Positions 25,010 to 32,357 of a DNA stretch of 64,000 bases are shown piece by piece (position 1 is the stretch's first letter; every line of letters begins with the position of its first letter). Origin of the DNA: Mesorhizobium sp. SOD10 (lineage in GTDB: Bacteria; Pseudomonadota; Alphaproteobacteria; Rhizobiales; Rhizobiaceae); the NCBI GenBank assembly GCA_000824805.1, contig CCNA01000045.1, forward strand, positions 171,763-235,762, read 5' to 3'. Both the position numbers and the translations under genes were made by a program. The notes under the pieces were generated by a model. It made no database searches. It saw only the letters and a list, made by a program, of their open reading frames with translations, and was not told where the DNA came from.

Positions 25010-25999
25010 TCAGTCCACATCCATCGGCACGGACGGCAAGGGCCGCGCATGCAGATAGCGTGCTGCCCGGCGCTTGGCTTCGATGTCCTTGAAGACCTTC
25101 TCGACCTGGCCGCCCGTGAGGCCCGCAGCGGCTGCGACCTCGTCGGCGCATAACCCATGGTTGACGCCATAGAGGCATAGATCCGTCAGCTGGTAAGGCA
25201 GCGCAAAGTAGAATTCCTCCTGGCTTTGAGCCATGGAAAATGTGTCGGTGGTCGGCGGCCTGCGACGGATTTCTTCGTCCACTCCGAGATATTCAGCCAA
25301 CTGGTAGACCTGTGTCTTGTACAGGTGCACGATCGGCATGACGTCGGCGATACCGTCGCCTTGCTTGACGAAGAAGCCCTGGTCGTATTCGAGCCGGTTC
25401 GGCGTTCCGGCAACAGCGTAGCCGAGGCGATCCGCATGATAATATTCGGTCATCTTGCGGATGCGCTGCTTGTAATTGGTCGCGGCGACGATCTGCAGAT
25501 AGGCTGCCAAGGGCAGCCGAACCGTGTTGACCTTGCCTTCCGGATCCTGAACCGTAAGACGGGTGATGTTGAGCCCTTGGCTCTCCAGGACCGAGGTCAG
25601 CACCAGCTTGCATTTCCATCCTTCGTCATACTCCGGAACGACGGAGCGGATGGCCTCGATCTGCCGGCGATAGCCGCCGATGGCATCGAGCGCCGGGGCG
25701 ATATCTTCGACCAGGGTATCGATGCCGAGCTGAGCAGCGATGACGCGTCCGAGCCTCAGCGAGTCTCCCGAGGAGTCCCGCTCCGGCATGAAGAGACCCA
25801 GCACCTTGTCCTTGCCGAAGGCGCGCACGCATAAGGAGGCTACGACGGAACTGTCGATGCCGCCCGACAGGCCGACCACCACGCCGCGCCGTCGAAGCGT
25901 GACCAGAACCTGCTCGCGCGTGGACGACACGATGCGGTCCGCCTCCGCGGCTGCGTCTAATGCCAGTGCTTCCTTGGTGAATCCCGAGATCACGCCCAC
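25010..25999 (-). CDS. NAD-synthetase (NadE)-like amide ligase
   Basis: Protein of 329 residues of the ATP-pyrophosphatase superfamily. The PP-loop is VGLSGGIDSS (residues 42-51), and NYKQRIRKMTEYYHAD and VAGTPNRLEYDQGFFVKQGD match NadE family landmarks. It is the ammonia-dependent form without the N-terminal nitrilase domain of most alphaproteobacterial NadE. True NAD synthesis is possible. Its place inside a biosynthetic operon, overlapping the NRPS-like gene by ten bases and five bases from an amidotransferase, makes a specialised amide-forming role at least as likely. Confidence 0.8.
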   Translation of the reverse strand: MGVISGFTKEALALDAAAEADRIVSSTREQVLVTLRRRGVVVGLSGGIDSSVVASLCVRAFGKDKVLGLFMPERDSSGDSLRLGRVIAAQLGIDTLVEDIAPALDAIGGYRRQIEAIRSVVPEYDEGWKCKLVLTSVLESQGLNITRLTVQDPEGKVNTVRLPLAAYLQIVAATNYKQRIRKMTEYYHADRLGYAVAGTPNRLEYDQGFFVKQGDGIADVMPIVHLYKTQVYQLAEYLGVDEEIRRRPPTTDTFSMAQSQEEFYFALPYQLTDLCLYGVNHGLCADEVAAAAGLTGGQVEKVFKDIEAKRRAARYLHARPLPSVPMDVD

Positions 26000-28725
26000 T
26001 GGCCCTCCAATTGCAGGGTTTCGGCCGTCGAATAGGTTTGCAAGACCGCCTTCTCGATCAGCGGACGGTTGGTCGCGACGTGAGGCTCCACGACGAGATC
26101 GATATGTGTGCCGACGATCGGAACCACCTGCAGGTCGCTAAACACCCGATTCCATCCGATGGCGCGGGACATGCCTGGGCGAGCGCAGCGGAACAGGGTC
26201 CCTTGGATCGGAAGCGCTGGCTTGGGCTCCTCCAGCCATCGGAAAAATGCGCGAGCCCGCAAAACCTCCTGCAATTCCAGCTTGATGCGGAAACAGGCTC
26301 CGTTGAACTGGCCTTCGGTATAGCGATCGATCGCGCTGGCGAGACGGACTTGGTGACCCATTCTGACCGCGATCTTTGCCAAGGCGCGGCAGGCGACGCG
26401 CTGGAACGAGATGCGGTTGGACCGGAGCCGGCGCATCGTACGGACGATCGTGTCCCACAGTCGGCTGCGCTCGCCCTCCAGGCTCGTGTCGAGGATACCG
26501 ATGAACTTGACCGACCGCCCGGCCTCGAGCAGGCGCACCGCGACCTCCAGCGCGACCGCGCCGCCGAGCGAGTGGCCCAGAAGCCTGACATGCCCGGACG
26601 GCTGAGCGCGGCTGATTTGCTGGACCGCGGCGTCTGCCATGCTGGCGAGATCGCTCTGTCCGCGCAGGATGAGCGCGAGGCCGGGATATCTGATTGGAAC
26701 CACTTTCGCGGTTTTCCCCATGGCGGAGGAAAAGGCGGCAAGACTTGGACCGTAGCCGACGGACCCGGGAAACAGGAAAAGCAGCGGCGGGTTGTGCTCA
26801 GGGACGGCTTTGCCGGACGCGGCTGCCTGCGCCGCGACGACAGCCCTCACCATCTCGGCCGCGCTCATCCCGACGGTGAAACCCTCGAGGCCGAGTTCCT
26901 TGCCGATGAGATTCTCGATCTCCATCACGCAGTGCAGCAGCTTCAGCGAGTCTCCTCCAGCCTCGTCCCATCTGCCTGTGGCTGCCTTGGTGTTGAGGAC
27001 CTTGCTCCATGCCTTCTGCACCACCTTACCCACCGCCGAATCGGCATCCGAACCGGACGGGTCGGCCGGAACAATCGGCCTCCTGGCGAGGAGGTCCATT
27101 TTACCGAGTTTGATGAGGTCGATCTTTCCGCCATCAAGGCAGGGGATCTCGCTCACCCGGTGGAGCCGCAGGGGCCGCAGCGCTGGGGGCAGCGTGTCGG
27201 CAATCAGCCGGCGCAGGTCCTCCACAAAATCCGGACCTGCGACATCGCTTGGAATGGCGAATGCGACAAGTTCGGTTGCCTCGGTCACGATTGCGACGGC
27301 ATCCTGAACCGACGGGGCGGATCGCAGCACCCTTTCGAGCTCGGCCGGCTCGATGCGTCGACCGTTGATCTTTATCTGGCGCCCCTTCCGGCCGATGATC
27401 CTCAATAGACCATCGCTGTCCAGACGCACGAGATCGCCGGTCGGAAAAACCCGTGCATGCGGATCGTCGGGGTCGGCTTCGACAGGGATGACGGCGCCAT
27501 TTTCCCAATGCCCGAGCAGGACATAGGGGCTCTTGATCACGAGCTCTCCCGTTTCACCGGGCGGGACGACGCGTCCTTCCTCGTCGACGATCGAGAACGC
27601 GATCCCCGGCAAAAGGCGCCCAACCGGCACGTCGGGCTCGGCGTTCGGCGGTTCCGACGGCACGAACCACTGCGATCCTGTCGTTTCCGTGGACGAATAG
27701 CCGATCTGGATCAGGCAATGCGGCGGGACGGCTTTGCGCAGAAGGGCAATGTCGGACCACAGCACTTTCTCGCCGCCGACGCGGACGACCCTGAGCGATC
27801 TGAACGTATCAGCGCTGGCATCCGCCATCAGCGTTCGAAGCAAGGTGGGCACGATGTATGTGACGGTCGTGCCCTGGTCCTGCATCCGCGCGCGAACGCC
27901 GCGCAGCCCCACCGCCTCCAGTTCGACGAGCTGCAAGGTGGCCCCGCTGAGGACGGCCGCCAGAATCTCGCGGCAGCCGGCTATCGTGGCCAGTCCCGAC
28001 AGGGGCAGAAAAACATCGTCCGAATTGATGTGACACGCCTCGACATATTGTTGCACGCGCCACAGCAAGCTGCGCTGGCTGTTAACGATGCCCTTCGGGC
28101 GCCCTGTGCTGCCCGAGGTATAGAGAATGATGGCCGGCGCATCGACGGAAGGCTGCGGCAGGGGCGTTGCCAACAGCTCCCGCTCCGATGCCGAACTTAC
28201 GCTCATGTCGATCCATTGGATGTCCGCAGGCAGGTCGCTGGGCCTGTCGCCGATGCCCAGCATGGCCGAAAGCTGGGACGCCGCCACAATCTCCCTGATC
28301 CGGGGACCGGGATCTCTCGCATTGAGCGGAATCGAAATCCGTCCGGCTGCCATCGTCGCGAGCATGGCGACGACGCTCCAGACCGAGCTTGGCTGGCAGA
28401 TTCCGACCGGCCTGCCTTCGGGAACGGCATTCGCAACGCGGCGCGATAGGATATCGACGGCGACGCCGAGCGCCGAGTAGGAGAGTTCGTCCGCACCGTC
28501 ATTGATGGCGATCTTATGCGGATGTTGCCCTACGATGATTTCCAGACGGGGACCGATCCCTATATCCGCAAAATCGGCCGGCAAAGGCGGATAGGACCGC
28601 AGGGCAGGTCCGCCCTGGTCCAGCGCGTAATTGCGCACTTGTACCCATCCGGGCGGGCTTTGCGGAAGAGGAGCCTCATCAAAGTCCTGATCCGCTGCTT
28701 GTGCCTTCACATATGCCGGGAGCAT
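25990..28725 (-). CDS. NRPS-like A-PCP-thioesterase protein
   Basis: Protein of 911 residues with three domains and no condensation domain. The adenylation domain (about 50-545) has A3 LYTSGSTGRPKG (201-212), A5 GYSSTETTG, A7/A8 PTGDLVRLDSDGLLRIIGRK, and an A10-like GGKIDLIKL. The peptidyl carrier domain has GGDSL with Ser593. The thioesterase has GHSLGG (Ser719), Asp746 in GILDTSLE, and a late GTHIDLVVEP with the probable catalytic His. It activates one amino or hydroxy acid, tethers it, and releases or transfers it. It is the first gene of the five-gene operon. The A-domain specificity code cannot be decoded reliably by eye. Confidence 0.88.
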   Translation of the reverse strand: MLPAYVKAQAADQDFDEAPLPQSPPGWVQVRNYALDQGGPALRSYPPLPADFADIGIGPRLEIIVGQHPHKIAINDGADELSYSALGVAVDILSRRVANAVPEGRPVGICQPSSVWSVVAMLATMAAGRISIPLNARDPGPRIREIVAASQLSAMLGIGDRPSDLPADIQWIDMSVSSASERELLATPLPQPSVDAPAIILYTSGSTGRPKGIVNSQRSLLWRVQQYVEACHINSDDVFLPLSGLATIAGCREILAAVLSGATLQLVELEAVGLRGVRARMQDQGTTVTYIVPTLLRTLMADASADTFRSLRVVRVGGEKVLWSDIALLRKAVPPHCLIQIGYSSTETTGSQWFVPSEPPNAEPDVPVGRLLPGIAFSIVDEEGRVVPPGETGELVIKSPYVLLGHWENGAVIPVEADPDDPHARVFPTGDLVRLDSDGLLRIIGRKGRQIKINGRRIEPAELERVLRSAPSVQDAVAIVTEATELVAFAIPSDVAGPDFVEDLRRLIADTLPPALRPLRLHRVSEIPCLDGGKIDLIKLGKMDLLARRPIVPADPSGSDADSAVGKVVQKAWSKVLNTKAATGRWDEAGGDSLKLLHCVMEIENLIGKELGLEGFTVGMSAAEMVRAVVAAQAAASGKAVPEHNPPLLFLFPGSVGYGPSLAAFSSAMGKTAKVVPIRYPGLALILRGQSDLASMADAAVQQISRAQPSGHVRLLGHSLGGAVALEVAVRLLEAGRSVKFIGILDTSLEGERSRLWDTIVRTMRRLRSNRISFQRVACRALAKIAVRMGHQVRLASAIDRYTEGQFNGACFRIKLELQEVLRARAFFRWLEEPKPALPIQGTLFRCARPGMSRAIGWNRVFSDLQVVPIVGTHIDLVVEPHVATNRPLIEKAVLQTYSTAETLQLEGQWA

Positions 28726-28872
28726 GGCGTGCCTGAGCTAGAGATGAAGTTCGGTTATGGCTCTGCTCAAGAGATCTTTCATCGATCATTCTGATGATGC
28801 TTCCGGGGATAAAGAGAGGCGAGGGTGGGAACGGGTAGGAATCGGGTCACAGCTTAACGTTAGGGATATGCC

Positions 28873-29892
28873 GTGACATCAAATAGGCCTGTTCTTGTCA
28901 CCGGGGCAGCGGGTTTCATCGGCTTTCATCTATGCCGGAGACTGCTTAGCGACGGTTGGCAAGTTCTCGGTTTCGATTCCATGAATGAATACTACGACGT
29001 CAATCTGAAGCGAGCCCGGCTCGATCAGTTGGAGGAATTTCCGCATTTCCGGTTCGAGCATGTCGATCTCGCCGATCGTGATCGCGTTTCGGGGCTATTT
29101 GCCTCGGTTGATCCGGAAATCGTCGTCAATCTCGCAGCCCAGGCCGGCGTTCGTCATTCGCTCACCAATCCCTACGCCTACGGCGAAAGCAATCTGAGCG
29201 GATTCCTCAATGTCCTGGAAGGATGCCGCCACGCCTCGGTCGGCCACCTGGTCTATGCGTCCTCGAGCTCGATCTATGGCGGCAGCACGCGAATGCCGTT
29301 CTCCGTTCACGATTCCGCCGATCACCCGCTCAGTCTCTACGCCGCCACCAAGAGGGCCAACGAGTTGATGGCCCATACCTACAGTCATCTTCTCCGACTG
29401 CCGACGACTGGTTTGCGGTTCTTTACAGTCTACGGGCCATGGGGCCGCCCGGATATGGCCCTGTTCATCTTTACCAAGGCCATACTTGCGGGTGAGCCTA
29501 TCGACGTCTTCAACCACGGCAACATGCAGCGAGACTTCACCTATATCGATGACGTCATCGAGGGTTTGATCCGCATCATGCAACTGCCTGCCACGCCCAA
29601 CAAGGAATGGAGCAGTGCCGCGCCTGACCCCGCGACGAGCAACGCGCCGTTCAGGATCCACAACATCGGCGGCAGTTCGCCAGTTGAGCTGAATCATTTG
29701 ATCGAACTGCTGGAAGACGCGCTGGGCAAAAAAGCGAAACGCAACTCCATGCCGCTCCAGCCGGGCGACGTGCCCGCGACTTGTGCCGATGTCAGCTCAC
29801 TTGAGCAAGCGATTGGCTTCAGGCCGAGAATTCCGATCGAGATCGGCGTCCGGCGTTTCGTGGAATGGTATCGGGAATTTTATCGAGTCTGA
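28873..29892 (+). CDS. UDP-glucuronate 4-epimerase-like SDR enzyme
   Basis: Extended short-chain dehydrogenase of 339 residues, starting with GTG 28873. The NAD-binding GAAGFIGF is at residues 11-18. FDSMNEYYDVNLKRARL, the pattern AQAGVRHSLTNPYAY and the FFTVYGPWGRPDMALFIFT segment are all typical of UDP-glucuronate epimerases such as LpsL/Cap1J. The catalytic residues are Ser in YASSSSIYGG, Tyr156 and Lys160. It would provide UDP-galacturonate for the polysaccharide or lipopolysaccharide. It is divergent from the NRPS-like gene, with a 147-base shared control region. Confidence 0.87.
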   Translation: MTSNRPVLVTGAAGFIGFHLCRRLLSDGWQVLGFDSMNEYYDVNLKRARLDQLEEFPHFRFEHVDLADRDRVSGLFASVDPEIVVNLAAQAGVRHSLTNPYAYGESNLSGFLNVLEGCRHASVGHLVYASSSSIYGGSTRMPFSVHDSADHPLSLYAATKRANELMAHTYSHLLRLPTTGLRFFTVYGPWGRPDMALFIFTKAILAGEPIDVFNHGNMQRDFTYIDDVIEGLIRIMQLPATPNKEWSSAAPDPATSNAPFRIHNIGGSSPVELNHLIELLEDALGKKAKRNSMPLQPGDVPATCADVSSLEQAIGFRPRIPIEIGVRRFVEWYREFYRV

Positions 29893-30119
29893 TCCGGACC
29901 GCTCCGGTATCTCCACGCAGCCTCGGTTGGCGACATCGAAAGATACGCCTTCGCAACCATCCGGTACGCGACCGAGACTTTCGCAGCTCACCGCTCGCGA
30001 AGGTGAACGCCAGCGCCGCGGTTGCCGGCTCTAGGAGCAGGAAATCGGAAAACCTCGCGCGCATCGGCGTCAAGGGCTTCTCATCGCTCTGACGAGCGCA
30101 CGAGCGGCCCGGCCCGTGG

Positions 30120-31655
30120 CTAGGGCAACAAAACGAGCGCCCCGCTGGTCCTGCGGGCTTCCAGATCCCGGTGAGCGTCCGCGGCTCTGGCCAGGTCATA
30201 AGCCACGGGCTGCTCGATCCTGACGGCGCGCTGACGCAACGCCGCGAAAAAGCGGTCGACATGCGGCGCGAGCTTTTCGGGCGTATCGGTGTAATGTGCG
30301 TAGTTGGGCCGCGAAAGGGTGATTGACCGGGAGGCGAACCGGCCGACGTCCCAGCTGCCGACCGGCCCCGATGCCTGGCCGAAGCTGACGAGATGACCGC
30401 GCACGGCAAGGGCCGCAAGCGAACCGGCGAATGTGTCGGCGCCGACGGCATCATAGATGACGTTGGCGCCCGCGCCGCCGGTCAGCCGCATGACCGCCTC
30501 GCTGAAATCCTCGCGGGAATAGACGATGACATGGTGCGCGCCAAGACGCTCGACGATGCGCGCCTTGTCGTCGCTCGACACAGTTGCGATCACGGTGGCG
30601 CCGAGATGGCGCGCCCATTGCACCAGCAACTGGCCGATACCGCCGGCGCCGGCATGGATGAGCACGACCTCGCCTGGCCGGACGGTATGGATGTCATGCA
30701 GCAGGAAGCTGGCCGTCACGCCCTTGAGCAGGCTCGCGGCGGCGGTTTCGTCCGATATGTCGTCCGACAGGCGCACCAAGAGGTCGGCTGTCATGTTACG
30801 GCGCTCGGCATAGGCGCCGACCGGCGGGCAGGCATAGGCGACGCGATCGCCGACCGACAGGCCTGAGATCGCCGAGCCGACAGCCTCGATGATACCTGCC
30901 GCCTCCATGCCGGGCACGCCGGGCAGCCCCAGCAGATCAAAGAAGCCGGTCCGGCAATAGACGTCGATGAAGTTGACGCCGATAACCGTATGGCGGATGC
31001 GCACCTCGTAGGGTGCCGGCGGCGGCAATGCTATCTCCTTCAGCTGCAGCACGTCCGGTCCGCCATAGCGCTCGACGAGGATCGCCCGCGTTGTTTCTTC
31101 CCTTCTCAAGGATGATGCGAGGATCGACGGTGCTGGGATCGAACGTGGTGCAATGTCTGTCGGCCCCGGCGGCATGATTGTCTTCGACGGCCTTGCCTCG
31201 GTGGGCATGGGAAAGTCCCGGCGCCTGAGCAGGTCGCGGATCGCGGCGAAGCCGGCACGATAGATGTCCTCCGCGACCAGCTTCACCAGTTCGTCGCGAC
31301 GATGCGCCGGCGGATGGAATTCGGAACGCCATTCCCAGAAGGTGGCGTTGCCGTCGGTCACCGGCTTCAGCCGGATCGATGCGACATAGCCCATCAACGG
31401 CAGCGGCGCCTCGAGCAGGCAGTAGCTCAGCCGGCGGTCCTTGTCGGAGAGCGCCAGAAGCTGCTCGCGCAGCTCGCCGCCATCGGCCAGACGGAAATGG
31501 CGCACGGCGCCGACCGTATCGGCCGGCTCGCCGCCATCGATCTCGCTCGAGGCGATCGCCGGATGCCAGCGGTCGTGGCCATTGAAATCGCGCAGGATCG
31601 CCCATACCTCCTCGATCGGGGCATCGATAATCGTGCTCTGGCGGACCTCGACCAT
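30120..31655 (-). CDS. SRPBCC domain fused to zinc-free quinone oxidoreductase (MDR)
   Basis: Unusual two-domain protein of 511 residues. Residues 1-145 are a SRPBCC/polyketide-cyclase-like lipid-binding fold (STIIDAPIEEVWAILRDFNG and KPVTDGNATFWEWRSEF). A linker of about 45 residues leads to a medium-chain reductase (about 190-511) of the quinone-oxidoreductase type. That part has YGGPDVLQLKE, the cofactor loop HAGAGGIGQLLVQWA for NADPH, and no zinc-binding cysteines. The SRPBCC part is a clear paralogue of the separate protein at 31665, nine bases upstream. Fusion may deliver a hydrophobic substrate to the reductase. I see no sign of a frameshift at the junction. Confidence 0.8.
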   Translation of the reverse strand: MVEVRQSTIIDAPIEEVWAILRDFNGHDRWHPAIASSEIDGGEPADTVGAVRHFRLADGGELREQLLALSDKDRRLSYCLLEAPLPLMGYVASIRLKPVTDGNATFWEWRSEFHPPAHRRDELVKLVAEDIYRAGFAAIRDLLRRRDFPMPTEARPSKTIMPPGPTDIAPRSIPAPSILASSLRREETTRAILVERYGGPDVLQLKEIALPPPAPYEVRIRHTVIGVNFIDVYCRTGFFDLLGLPGVPGMEAAGIIEAVGSAISGLSVGDRVAYACPPVGAYAERRNMTADLLVRLSDDISDETAAASLLKGVTASFLLHDIHTVRPGEVVLIHAGAGGIGQLLVQWARHLGATVIATVSSDDKARIVERLGAHHVIVYSREDFSEAVMRLTGGAGANVIYDAVGADTFAGSLAALAVRGHLVSFGQASGPVGSWDVGRFASRSITLSRPNYAHYTDTPEKLAPHVDRFFAALRQRAVRIEQPVAYDLARAADAHRDLEARRTSGALVLLP

Positions 31656-31664
31656 TCGCGGCGG

Positions 31665-32102
31665 TCAGCGCCCGAAGCGCTGCTTCAGCGCGGTCAGCGC
31701 AGCCTGGAACACCCCCATGCCGATCTGCTGCGTCAGCGCCGCCTCGCGCCCGGGGGCGCAATCGAACTCGGCCTGCCACTCCGCCAGGGTCAAATTGCCG
31801 TCGGTTATCGGCGTCAGCGACAGGGTGGCGACATAGTTCTCCACCTGCATCGGGCTTTCCAGGATCGCATAGCTGCAGGAGAGGTCGTAATCCGACAGCG
31901 CCAGCAGTTTTTCGCGGATCCGTCCGCCGTCCTTGAGCGTGAAATTACGGATGCAGCCTATCCGGTCGGCATGCGCGTTCTGCTCGATGCGGCTCTCCGC
32001 CACGAAAGGCGCCCAGCCCGGCAAGCCGTTGAAGTCGCGCACGACCTTCCAGACGTCCGCGGCCGGGGCCGGGATGACCGAGGAGACATAGACCTTGGTC
32101 AT
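31665..32102 (-). CDS. SRPBCC family protein
   Basis: Protein of 145 residues of the polyketide cyclase/dehydrase-like lipid-transport family. It has SVIPAPAADVWKVVRDFNGL at the start, LLALSDYDLSCSYAILESP in the middle, and LTPITDGNLTLAEWQAEF near the end. The same landmarks occur in the same order in the N-terminal domain at 30120-31655, so the two arose by tandem duplication. A role in binding a hydrophobic ligand is likely. No catalytic residues can be assigned. Confidence 0.78.
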   Translation of the reverse strand: MTKVYVSSVIPAPAADVWKVVRDFNGLPGWAPFVAESRIEQNAHADRIGCIRNFTLKDGGRIREKLLALSDYDLSCSYAILESPMQVENYVATLSLTPITDGNLTLAEWQAEFDCAPGREAALTQQIGMGVFQAALTALKQRFGR

Positions 32103-32170
32103 GCTTGAGAGCCGGAGATGGAACTATGGAGGTCGCGCTTGGGTGTACCTCCCTTGTTGACGCCGGCGCC

Positions 32171-32341
32171 GCCCCTCATTGTCCTGCCGGACATTTTTCC
32201 CCGTAAAGTGCCGGGGAGAAAGGGGCTGGCCGCAACCTCGGTGCCGACATTGCGACGTTGGTGATGTGCGAAGCCATCAATGACCGCGTCCCTCTCCCCG
32301 TGACTATACGGGGAGAGGGTGCCGGCAGGCAGGTGAGGGGC
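32171..32341. repeat. Nested palindromic intergenic element
   Basis: Outer arms GCCCCTCATT...CCTGCCGG and CCGGCAGG...GTGAGGGGC enclose smaller hairpins. The best is CCCTCTCCCCG (32290-32300) with CGGGGAGAGGG (32309-32319), eleven perfect base pairs around an eight-base loop. It occupies almost all of the 255-base gap between the SRPBCC and flotillin genes. The type is common in Mesorhizobium intergenic DNA and may also end transcription of the flotillin gene. Confidence 0.65.
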
Positions 32342-32357
32342 AGCGCGGACGTTCCCA

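Noticed and set aside
26011..27408. 465-residue + strand frame opposite the NRPS-like gene
   Set aside because: It is antisense to A, PCP and TE motifs and has no recognisable fold.
1..30000. Genomic island with integrase or tRNA boundary around the polysaccharide region
   Set aside because: No integrase, transposase, tRNA gene or flanking direct repeat was seen inside the window.
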